DNA of 64,000 bases from Aquilaria yunnanensis (Eukaryota; Streptophyta; Magnoliopsida; Malvales; Thymelaeaceae). Numbering within the stretch: the stretch's first letter is position 1; every line of letters begins with the position of its first letter. Below, piece by piece: positions 23,901-34,514 of the stretch. The stretch spans positions 58,752,751 to 58,816,750 of the forward strand of contig CM077596.1 of the NCBI GenBank assembly GCA_039654915.1, given 5' to 3'. The notes below the pieces were generated by a model that was not told the origin of the DNA, ran no database searches, and saw nothing but the letters and a program-made list of their open reading frames with translations. The position numbers and the translations under genes were made by a program.

Positions 23901-26900
23901 CAGTTTTCCCTATCAAACCATCACATCTATCAACTTATCTGATATGCTAGTGGGCCAAATGTCACAATAAACCAACAGGATTTTCAATTTGTGTAAATCA
24001 ACCATAGTATTCATTTCATGCCACCTACAATCCATTTTCCCTAAATGTATGATATATTTCTAATAATTTTGTCATTCCTAAATAATTTCTATATTTATAA
24101 ATTTACTATTAATTTCTAAATCCATAATATATTTCTATGTTTATAAACCAAGTTTATTATTAATTTAATTTTTAACATATTTTTCATTTTTAATTAATTC
24201 AAATGGAGAAGTGCCATTTTTTAGGATAAATATATTTTAAATAATTTGATGCATCTGTTGCCACTAATTTGATAGATTTCTCATATGAATACCTTCAATA
24301 AGAATTGCACTATATGATATCTCATTAAGCTAGTTATATGGGTGGAAGCATGTGAGGGTTTAATTGATAGATGACAACAAATAAGGAAAGTATAATGTGA
24401 ACTAATTAGCTTAATTAGTGATACTAGTAATTACAAAAAATTAAAAAATATATAAAAAAAATCTTACTTCCATATATTTATCTTCAACTATTCAAATTCA
24501 TTATTAGTTTGGGTAAATTCCACCGGTTATCCATAAATTATATCCAATGTTATTTAATCATCTCTAAACAATATCCAATGTTATTTAGTCATCCTGTCGT
24601 CTATCATACCGTTAAAGATGGATGGAAAAATGATGTCACATCAACAGCTACTTCATTTTTCCATGACACATTTGATATAGATTAAGGACAATTAAACATT
24701 TGATAGTTTAGGGATGAATAAGAAACATTGGATATAGTTTACAGATGACTGGTGAAGCTTACCCTATTTGTCCTATTCAATATTATTCCAAATAATCTCT
24801 CTCTCTCTTTCTCTTTCTCTCTCCATTTGTTCTCTTGGTCTCTAATTTTTTTATCATTTTTTTTATTGTCTTCTAAAACAAAATATTGGTAACCATGATT
24901 TGTTTCTCTTATGTTTCTGGTAGTAACATTTTTTACTTCAGCCTTCACCTAGCAAGGTATGAACATTATATTATTCAAAAATTATAATGGCTAAAACTTG
25001 AAAGTATATTCTTTTGTTATATCAAATCTCTATGTCTTTCTTTGAATTTATGCAATGATCATATGAACCGCTACAACGCGCAACCTCTATGCACCTCATG
25101 CATCTTCTAAAAATGGGTTTTAGAAAAGGGAAATTTGCAAAAAAAAATACCCCCCCAACGTTTGCCCTAACTTACACTTGCCCCCATTTGTTTTAGAAAA
25201 CCTACAGTTTTCCCTATCAAACCATCACATCTATCAACTTATCTGATATGCTAGTGGGCCAAATGTCACAATAAACCAACAGGATTTTCAATTTGTGTAA
25301 ATCAACCATAGTATTCATTTCATGCCACCTACAATCCATTTTCCCTAAATGTATGATATATTTCTAATAATTTTGTCATTCCTAAATAATTTCTATATTT
25401 ATAAATTTACTATTAATTTCTAAATCCATAATATATTTCTATGTTTATAAACCAAGTTTATTATTAATTTAATTTTTAACATATTTTTCATTTTTAATTA
25501 ATTCAAATGGAGAAGTGCCATTTTTTAGGATAAATATATTTTAAATAATTTGATGCATCTGTTGCCACTAATTTGATAGATTTCTCATATGAATACCTTC
25601 AATAATAATTGCACTATATGATATCTCATTAAGCTAGTTATATGGGTGGAAGCATGTGAGGGTTTAATTGATAGATGACAACAAATAAGGAAAGTATAAT
25701 GTGAACTAATTAGCTTAATTAGTGATACTAGTAATTACAAAAAATTAAAAAAAAAAAAAATCTTACTTCCATATATTTATCTTCAACTATTCAAATTCAT
25801 TATTAGTTTGGGTAAATTCCACCGGTTATCCATAAATTATATCCAATGTTATTTAATCATCTCTAAACAATATCCAATGTTATTTAGTCATCCTGTCGTC
25901 TATCATACCGTTAAAGATGGATGGAAAAATGATGTCACATCAACAGCTACTTCATTTTTCCATGACACATTTGATATAGATTAAGGACAATTAAACATTT
26001 GATAGTTTAGGGATGAATAAGAAACATTGGATATAGTTTACAGATAACTGGTGAAGCTTACCCTATTTGTCCTATTCAATATTATTCCAAATAATCTCTC
26101 TCTCTCTTTCTCTTTCTCTCTCCATTTGTTCTCTTGGTCTCTAATTTTTTTATCATTTTTTTTATTGTCTTCTAAAATAAAATATTGGTAACCATGATTT
26201 GTTTCTCTTATGTTTCTGGTAGTAACATTTTTTACTTCAGCCTTCACCTAGCAAGGTATGAACATTATATTATTCAAAAATTATAATGGCTAAAACTTGA
26301 AAGTATATTCTTTTGTTATATCAAATCTCTATGTCTTTCTTTGAATTTATGCAATGATCATATGAACCGCTACAACGCGCAACCTATATGCACCTCGTGC
26401 ATTTTCTTAAAATGGGGTTTAGAAAAGGGAAATTTGCAAAAAAAAATACCCCCCCAACATTTGCCCTAACTTACACTTGCCCCCATCTGTTTTAGAAAAC
26501 CTACAGTTTTCCCTATCAAACCATCACATCTATCAACTTGTTTGATATGCTAGTGGGCCAAATGTCACAAGAGACCAACAGGATTTTCAATTTGTGTAAA
26601 TCAACCAGAGTATTCATTCTATGCCACCTACAATCCATTTTCCCTAAATGTATGATATATTTCTAATAATTTTGTCATTCCTAAATAATTTCTATATTTA
26701 TAAATTTACTATTAATTTCTAAATCCATAATATATTTCCATGTTTATAAACCAAGTTTATTATTAATTTAATTTTTAACATATTTTTCATTTTTAATTAA
26801 TTCAAATGGAGAAGTGCCATTTTTTAGGATAAATATATTTTAAATAATTTGATGCATCTGTTACCAGTAATTTGATAGATTTCATATATGAATACCTTCA

Positions 26901-28450
26901 ATAAGAATTGCACTATATGATATCTCATTAAGCTAGTTATATGGGTGGAAGCATGTGAGGGTTTAATTGATAGATGACGACAAATAAGGAAAGTATAATG
27001 TGAACTAATTAGCTTAATTAGTGATACTAGTAATTACAAAAAAAAAAAAATCTTGATTCCATATATTTATCTTCCACAATTCAAATTTATTATTAGTTTG
27101 GGTAAATTCCGCCAGTTATCCATAAATTATATCCAATGTTATTTAATCATCTCTAAACTATATCCAATGTTATTTAATCATCCTGTCGTCTATCATACCG
27201 TTAAAGATGGATGGAAAAATGATGCCACATCAGCAGCTACTTCATTTTTTCCATGACACATTTGATATAGTTTAAGGACAATTAAACAACATTTGATAGT
27301 TTAGGGATGAATAAGAAACATTGGATATAGTTTATAGATGACTAGTGAAGTTTACCCTATTTGTCCTATTCAATATTATTCCAAATAATCTCTCTCTCTG
27401 TCTCTCTCTCTGTCTCTCTCTCTCTCTCCATTTGTTCTCTTGGTCTCTAATTTTTTGTCATTTTTTTATTGTCTTCTAAAACAAAATATTGGTAACCATG
27501 ATTTGTTTCTCTTATGTTTCTGGTAGTAGTATTTTTTACTCCAGCCTCCACCTAGCAAGGTATGAACATTATATTATTTGAAAATTATAATGGCAAAAAC
27601 TTGAAAGTACAATTTTTTTGTTATATCAATTCTTTATGTCTTTCTTTGAATTTATGCAATGATCATATGAATAGCTATAACGCGTGGCCTTCATGCACCT
27701 CATGCATCTTCTAAAAATGGGTTTTAGAAAAGGGAAATTTACAAAAAACAGCCCCCAATGTTTGCCCTAACTTATACTTGCCCCCATCTGTTTTAGAAAA
27801 CCTATAGTTTTCCCTATCAAACCATCACATCTATCAACTTGTCCGATATGCTAGTGGGCCAAATGCCACAATAGACCAACAAGATTTTCAATTTGTGCAA
27901 ATCAACCACAGTATTCATTCCATGCCACCTACAATCCATTTTCTCTAAATGTATGATATATTTCTAATAATTTTTTCATTCCTAAATAATTTTCTATATT
28001 TATAAATTTACTATTAATTTCTAAATCCATAATATATTTTCATGTTTATAAACTAAGTTTATTATTAATTTAATTTTTAACATAATCTTCATTTTTAATT
28101 AATTCAAATGGAGAAGTGCCATTTTTAGGACAAATATATTTTAAATAACTTGATGCATCTGTTGCCACTAATTTGATGGATTTTTTATATGAATACCTTC
28201 AATAAGAACTACACTATATGATATCTCATTGAGCTAATTATATGGGTGGAAGCTTGTGAGGGTTTAATTGGTAGATGACAACAAATAAGGAAAGTATAAT
28301 GTGAACTAATTAGCTTAATTAGTGATACTAGGAAGGACAATTAAACAACATTTGATAGTTTAGGAATGAATAAGAAACATTAGATATAGTTTACGGATGA
28401 CTGGTGAAGTTTACCTTATTTATTTTGTTCAATGTTATTCCAAATAATCT

Positions 28451-28510
<60 letters not shown>
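20911..28510. repeat. Tandem array of six units, about 1.3 kb each
   Basis: Units start with CCATTTGTTCTCTTGGTC at 20911, 22213, 23518, 24823, 26122 and 27428, giving spacings of 1302, 1305, 1305, 1299 and 1306 bp. Units 2, 3 and 4 are almost identical, unit 5 is close, and units 1 and 6 carry more differences. Unit 6 is shortened: after 'AGTGATACTAGG' at about 28332 it jumps directly to the block 'AAGGACAATTAAACA', losing about 290 bp. Each unit contains a CT-rich microsatellite, a 450-bp block that also occurs inverted at 28806-29254, a run of As then Cs at the same place, and a 254-bp TIR element. A 69-codon minus-strand frame recurs in four units only because the DNA is repeated; it is not a gene. 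The edge-to-centre pattern fits unequal exchange. Confidence 0.95.
21901..22154. mobile_element. MITE-like TIR element inside the array unit (copy 1)
   Basis: A 254-bp block with inverted ends of about 60 bp: the left starts GGGTAAATTCCACCGG and the right ends, in reverse complement, GGGTAAGCTTCACCAG; both then run through TATATCCAATGTT and TCATC-CTAAAC. Further copies are in the other units at 23206-23459, 24511-24764, 25810-26063 and 27100-27357, and a right half ends near 28416. It must have been in the unit before the array amplified. It contains a short internal direct repeat around TATCCAATGTTATTTA. No target duplication is clear. Confidence 0.75.

Positions 28511-28515
<5 letters not shown>
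28440..28515. repeat. CT microsatellite
   Basis: An expanded (CT)n tract with a few TTT interruptions, in the last array unit. The same spot in other units has only a short CT run (for example about 22187-22212), so the tract has grown here. The minus-strand frame 28416-28673 reads through it and is an artefact. Confidence 0.9.
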
Positions 28516-28516
<1 letters not shown>

Positions 28517-28805
28517 TCTCTTCTCTGGTGACTGATTTGTAACTAATATATTCAATTAGAAGACAACAAAAACATTTGCTCATATGATTTTTTTCCCACA
28601 TAAAAAAACTGATGCATGACTCAATATGATAATTTATAAAGAAAAATAAGAGAAAATAACATGATCTAGTCATTGGGAAATAATATTAAAAAAAACATGA
28701 TCTAAGCAACAAAAAACAAACATGATCGTACATTATGTGTTGATAAAAATTATAGAATGTTTACATTTATTTCATATGGTTTGAAAAATTTTCAAAATAA
28801 AATGG

Positions 28806-29254
28806 AATTAGCTAAAAATATATTTGTCCTAAAAGGTAATATTTCTTATTTGAAATAATGAAAAATAAAATAAAATGTTAAAATTTAAATATTAATATTA
28901 ATCCAAAGCATGAAATTTGTTTATAAACATTAAAATATATTATACATTTAGAAATCATTAGTGAATTTATGGATATAGAAACTATTTAGAAATAGAAAAT
29001 TTATTAGAAGTATATCATATATTTTGGAAAAAAAGGATTTAAGGTAGCATAAGATGAATATTGTGGTTGGTTTGCACAATTTATAAATTGTGTTGGGCAA
29101 TCAGGGCATTAGGCCCACTAGCATAAAAGACAAGATGATGGATGTGACATTCCTAGGGGGCAAACTGCAAGTTTTATAAAATAAAGGGGGTAAGCATAAG
29201 TTAGGTCAAACGTCAGGGGCTTTTATTAATTGCCCTTTAGAAAATGCATGAGGT
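28806..29254 (-). repeat. Inverted, diverged copy of the array-unit block
   Basis: In reverse complement this segment matches the block at 27696-28150 of the last unit (and its equivalents in every unit): CCTCATGCAT-TTCTAAA, then GACGTTTGACCTAACTTA, ATGCTAGTGGGCC, ACCACA-TATTCAT, GTATATTATATT-like runs and TTTTAGGACAAATATATTTT. Identity is roughly 70-75% by eye. It forms a large inverted repeat across a loop of about 650 bp that contains the CT microsatellite. It may be the second terminal inverted repeat of the DNA transposon that gave rise to the unit. Confidence 0.8.
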
Positions 29255-29311
29255 CATTTTCCCCTTTTATATATTGGAGGTATGTAAGTAATGTAAAAGT
29301 AGTTATATAAT

Positions 29312-29772
29312 GGGAAAGTTACAATTTCCCCCTTTAGACTTACCTTAACCTACAGCTTACCACCTTTATTTTTGAAAACCTACACTTTGTCCCTTAATTC
29401 TTTTATACTGTCCGATAATAACTTCTAAAATTGTAATTTAAACTATACGATAGCCATCTTCCAGTAATCTTAGTTTCTCCAATATTTTTTATATAGTTAG
29501 TGTATATTTTAAGTTATCATTTTTTCCTTTCCGTAAATACATATTTCCTCATGTAGATGCATATCAGTATTTTTTAAATGTCAATTAGCTATAAAAAAAA
29601 TATCAAAAATCTTGAAATTACTTGAACATGGTTATCAAATAGTTTAATTTAGGATTTTAGAAGTTGCTGTCAGACACTATAAAGAAAGTGTGGGTAAAGT
29701 GTAGGTTTTTTAAAATTGAGGGGTCAAAGTGTAGGTTAGATCAAACAATAAAGGGACTTTGTTAGTTTACCT
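29312..29772. mobile_element. Small TIR element (Mutator-like MITE)
   Basis: About 460 bp with inverted ends of about 115 bp. Left blocks: TTAACCTACAG, GAAAACCTACACTTTG, ATACTGTC, AACTTCTAAAAT. The right end in reverse complement has TCTAACCTACACTTTG, AAAAACCTACACTTT, ATAGTGTC and AACTTCTAAAAT. Flanks TTATATAAT (29303-29311) and TAATATAAT (29773-29781) agree at 8 of 9 bases, a plausible 9-bp target duplication, though AT-rich flanks make chance agreement easier. The end sequence is similar in style to the block in the 1.3-kb array, so the two may be related families. No coding capacity. Confidence 0.7.
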
Positions 29773-29819
29773 TAATATAATACACCTAGTTTATATCACT
29801 ATACTCATACTTTCATAAT

Positions 29820-30660
29820 ATTTATAAAATTACTATTATATCTTAAATAACACATCGTACAAAGTAAACAGTACCTTTTTAAGATTGTCACTACATCTTG
29901 AATAGCACATATTACAAAATGAATATCACTTTACATAACATTACATTTTTTTAAGGGAATAACATTTCTTACTAAGTGAAATATTATTATTTATAAATAG
30001 CATTTTTTGTGAAACAAAAAATATTTTAAATCACAACACATTATAATAATGGAACAACACTTTTTACTAAAATGAATAACATTATTTATGGAATAATATT
30101 TCTTATGAACTAACAATCATATTATAGAACGACAAATTTATAAAAATGAAACAACACCTATTACTAAACACAACAACATTAGTTACGAATAACATATCTT
30201 ATGAAATGAATATCATAATACAAAAGAACACATTTATATGAATAAAATAACACTTCTTATTGAACAAGGCAACATTATTTATGAACAACACATATTACGA
30301 AATAAACAACATATTAAATAACATAACATTTGTGAGAATAGGACATCACTCTTTATTCAAGAAACATCATTATTTACTAACAACACCTTTTATGAAATTA
30401 AAAGCACATTATAGATCAACACATTTATATGAATAGAACAACACTCTTTATTAAATAAAATAACGTTAATTAGAAATAGTACATCTTATTAAATGAATAA
30501 CATATTACAAAAAAGTACATTTGTATGAATAGAATAACACTTATTATTAAATGGAACAATATTATTTATGAACATTACATCTTACAAAAATGAACACTAT
30601 ATTATAGAATAACACATTTGTATTAATGAAACAATATTTTTTACTAAACGGAACATCAGA
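29820..30660. repeat. Degenerate satellite, period about 97 bp
   Basis: The phrase 'CATTTRTATGAATRRAAYAACAC' recurs in varied form near 30128, 30231, 30327, 30423, 30519 and 30617, spaced 96-103 bp apart. Each is followed by TTTATTAAAT-like, AACATTATTTATGAA-like and ACATCTTAYGAAATGAA-like blocks. Earlier, weaker copies go back to about 29820, giving about eight copies. Copies are strongly diverged, so this is an old array. No open frame of note. Confidence 0.75.
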
Positions 30661-31178
30661 TTTGTATGTTATGATATTACAAGTGTACACAAATTTGTGT
30701 TTACTCAACCTCTCTCTCTTTCAATTACTAATTTCGTGACCCTTATTTTTGCAAAGTGTCTCACTACCCAACCTTCAAAACTTTAAATGAAAAAAAAAAT
30801 TATAGTGTCTTACAAATTTTGAACATATAATGGAAAAAAAATGAGAGGAAAAAAAATTAGAGGGAACATTAATGATTGAATTGAAGCGAAACTAGCGAGG
30901 CAGCTACAAATTCCCAAAATATATGAAGTTAGGGTAATAAAAAGTTGAAAAAAAAAATCAAACTCAACAAAAATAGGAAGATAAACAACAAACCAGATTT
31001 CCTTAGAATTTTAAACATTTTAGGTGCAAGATGCTTTGTTTTGGCCATGAAACAAGACCGACTAAATAAGAGAACTGGAGCTCTATCCCTAGTTCCTAGA
31101 ACTCCCGCTTGATTCAATCTAGGCCGAACACCATGCCTTTCATCGCCTCCTTCCATTCAAATCTCTACAACTCACTGC
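30661..31178. other. Spacer left of copia element B
   Basis: No recognised gene. The minus-strand frame at 30929-31156 has no known domain. The sequence ends at the proposed left edge of the copia element. Confidence 0.4.
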
Positions 31179-31614
31179 TATTGACGTGTTCCCCCTCCAT
31201 GTGGGGTTCATTTTTTTCTTTTCTTGCTTCTCTCTTTTCTTTTCTCTCTCATTGTTTTTCTTCTCTTCTTGGTCCAACATTACGGCTGATGGTTGAAGGC
31301 TGCAACAAATTGCAGCAGAATTGAAAATTGGTAGTGAAACAATAGGGATTCGATGCCAACTTTGTTGAAAAATGAAAGGAAGTAACAGGGTACTTTGGCT
31401 ATAAATATTCATGTCTTCTCTTTATTTAAATCATCCTAAAAGTTTACCCTCAGAGCAAAAGAAAATTAGGTGAGAGAAAGAGATATTTATTTTTGGAAAG
31501 TAAGAAAATAGTAAGATAATTTTTTGGGTGTTTAGGAAACACTTGAGTGTCATTATTTTAGGTTTATCTCATACCTCCAGAATTTTTTTGTCTGGTGAAG
31601 ATTCTATTTCTGTA
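31179..31614 (+). repeat. 5' LTR of copia element B, first part
   Basis: Matches the start of the 3' LTR (GTGGGGTTCATTTTTTT, TTCTTGGTCCAACATT, TTTAGGAAACACTTGAG). Begins TATTGACG against TGTTGACG in the 3' copy. It is interrupted at 31614 and resumes at 34223 (to 34370), where it carries CTACTATTTTTATAGTGG and GCCCTAAAATTAAGGG as in the 3' LTR. Confidence 0.85.
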
Positions 31615-34217
31615 TGTTAGGTTCATTCCCCAGTGCTTGGCCCAGGCCAAGGAAATAAAAAAAATGCTATGAAAACATGAATGACTTATTAAAGCATGGG
31701 CATAGTGGTGTATGTGCTAAATTGAGAACTTTCAGGTTCCAAATGCACAAAGAAAATGGCCATGGAGTTGTTGCAAGAAAATAAGGTTGAAGGATTACAA
31801 TGCACACTTGAACTAGTAATGCTAGTGAAATTACAAATCACAAATAAGAACTTTTGGCCATGCAAGGTTGTATGGGGACTAGTGGGACATTAGACCAACT
31901 TTTGGTAATTTTCTTTTATAACCAGTCAAATCTTGTCCCCTACAAAGGAATTAAGCCATCATTTCCTTGATTTGCCTAATTAGCATTTGTCTTGGTATTT
32001 GGCCGAAACATGCATTTGGGGTAATGCCCACTATTAACCCTTTTGATTAATGCTTGGCAATGTGAGCCATGGAACAATGTTAATGCCGAAAGGTACCTAT
32101 GTTTTAATGACTAAAACAAAGTCATGGAGTCTTGAAGGGCTGAATGAGCCATGCAAACTACTTGAGATCATTATGGGCATTAGAACCATTTTTCGGTCCA
32201 AGTGGCACATAACCGAATGTGCATGTAACCACTCAAACATGGCAATCATTACCTTTCTTAGTCTCAGATTAACCGAGTTCCTAGTATTCTTGAAAGCCAA
32301 GAAGGTGGTGCTACCAAATTCATGCCAATTTCGTGTTGAATGGGAGCTTGAACATAACATCAAGCTTGGAATCTCCATTCTCGCATTAGGCGACCTAGGA
32401 ATTCAAGTTTAAGCTTTGGTTTTGGAAGTTCCAAGGGAGGCCGAGACATTTAAGCTTGGAATTGAGGTAACTATTTGTAAATTTCACGAATGCATGGTAT
32501 AGATTCCATGAACAAGGGATATTGGTGCCTAATTGGTAGTTAAAATGTGCTAGGCCATCTTTGTTGAGAAACATTTTGGGGTTGGATGTTCAAGCATCAA
32601 CCGAGAGGGCACAAGCTTTGTTTTGAAGGTAGGGTTCACGTTTTTACTTGTTTGCTTGGTAATGTACCATGATTCAAGTAATAGAGTGGCTAAGTGATAG
32701 TTATAATATGCTAAATGACCTTAGTTACTTAATGGGCTTATTGAGATGATTCAGTTTTATGAACATTTGTTAGCTAATCAATTATGGGCATGTGCTAGAA
32801 ATTCTAGTGAGTGAGGCTAACTTGCTAGGTATTTCGGAGCTTTAGTGGATGTGGACTATCATGGTGAAGAATTAAGTGCAATGGTGCAGAATGGCACATG
32901 CTAGGGTCTCTGCCGAATGTACATTGTGGTGTGTGAGTGTGTATCTTGTGTGCTTGAGTGTTTTCTTGTGCTTGCTAACCCCCTCATGCCTATATGTCTC
33001 GGATTATGCTAGTGTGTTGTATATTGTTGTGGTTTTGGTGTTTTTATGTCTTGTTTTGCAAGGCATTATGAGCTTGAGGAGGTTAAGTCTAGAGTTTGAT
33101 ACTCGGCTTAACTAAATAAACTCTTAATTGAGTTGTTATGTTGGTGAACTTTATTGAGTAACTTTTTACTCATTGCCCATACTTTGTGTTTCAGGGAAGG
33201 ATACTCCAATTGAGTAGTATTTGCTTGGTTTACTAGCTTGTGTGTGAGTAGTGCTTGTGTGCCTAAGGTATGTGCTAATGTTGTGTTTGGTTTGATTAAA
33301 TTGATACATTTACAAGTCTTTATTTATGGTTTCGGCCGAAACTTATGTTCTAAGTTATGCAGGCCTGATTAGTGTGGGACTGTCTAGGTGAACAGTAATG
33401 GATGTGTGGACTATTGCTCTGGTAGTGGTTTTCACATTTATGAAAATGAATATGGCCATAGGTCTTGTGCTGCAGTGTGTCCTGCTTTATGGCACACTTA
33501 AGGTTTTATTTGGAGAATAGTGGTCTCGGCTTGTAAGCATAATTTGGTGAACTTGAACTTTGGTGAACCTTGGCATGTAGCCATGTTTTGTGTACCTTGT
33601 AGGCTACTTTTGTTGTGTATATGTATGTATAGTCTCGGGTACACCTAGGTTTTGTGGTACAGGGAGTACCTTGGTTGCCAAGTTATGTTTGTAATGTGGG
33701 TTTTGGATTTGTGTATATTGAATACTTATGGGCTAGTTTATGGCATGTTTATGTGAATGTTGGATGTGTTTCATGTTGAGAAACGTTATGTGTTATTCAT
33801 GGCCGAATGTTCATGTGCATCTAAACTTGGATTTTCAAACCTTATGGTATCTTGGGCTTCTTGGTTGATATAAACTAAGTACCACACTTGATCTGCACAC
33901 ATCCTAGACACTTAATTACATGAGTGTATGCCTTGCTTTTTATGCAGGTATCAATTACAGCCTTGCTTGTCTTGCAAGATTTCAGTATTGGGTCTTGCTT
34001 CTGTTGCAAATAATTGATTGAATACCCTTAAAAGCCTCCTAGGCCACCTTCCAGGCCCATTAACTTAAGAAAATAAGACTTAAAGCCCATTAGTAAAGGT
34101 TGGCCGAATTGGAATTTAATAACATCACTCAAGAAACCTGTTAGTTTGATAACCTTATTCAAGAAAGGGTGAGTGATGTAAAAAGTGCATGGGCCAGGGC
34201 CTGTGTGGGGTGTGACA
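31615..34217 (+). mobile_element. Solo LTR (2603 bp) nested in the 5' LTR of element B
   Basis: Starts TGTTAGGTTC and ends GGGGTGTGACA, flanked on both sides by CTGTA (31610-31614 and 34218-34222), a perfect 5-bp target duplication. Comparison with the uninterrupted 3' LTR of the host element (38880-38930) shows exactly where it inserted. No internal retroelement region is present, so this is a solo LTR left by LTR-LTR recombination. The length and the GTGTGACA end suggest a Ty3/gypsy chromovirus of Tekay/Del type; that lineage call is inference. Open frames inside (32050-32412, 32876-33115) show no domain. Confidence 0.88.
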
Positions 34218-34372
34218 CTGTAAGTCTACTATTTTTATAGTGGAAGAAAATCTCAGAGTTTGTCTTGTGGATATAGCCCTAAAATTAAGGGTGAGCCATG
34301 TAAATTTTTCGGTGCCATTTTTAATGATCATCTTGCTCTTGAAGTTACCACCCGCTGAGCAATCCTAACAAT

Positions 34373-34384
34373 TGGTATCAAAGT
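34373..34384 (+). other. Primer-binding site of copia element B
   Basis: TGGTATCAAAGT, two bases after the end of the 5' LTR; it matches the initiator-Met tRNA complement for its first eight bases. Confidence 0.85.
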
Positions 34385-34514
34385 AAGGCCCGGTGTTTAT
34401 ATGTACTTATCGTATGCTTTGTGGTTGCAATTAAAACGTGGATCCTCTACATCAAAAAATAAGTTAGATTATTATTCCTCATTTTTGCTTGATACTGGGT
34501 ATTTATTAGCATCA

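Noticed and set aside
22129..26247. The same 69-codon minus-strand frame in four array units
   Set aside because: It starts and ends inside the repeat and runs through a CT microsatellite; its conservation is explained by recent DNA duplication, and it is lost in other units.
20911..28510. CRISPR-like or rDNA spacer array
   Set aside because: The repeats are 1.3 kb, AT-rich, contiguous and contain transposon features; there are no spacers and no rRNA motifs.
28416..28673. 85-codon frame with a long Arg-Glu repeat
   Set aside because: It is the translation of the CT microsatellite on the opposite strand.
32050..32412. 120-codon frame in the 2.6-kb solo LTR
   Set aside because: No recognisable domain, lies wholly inside an LTR and has an overlapping frame on the other strand.
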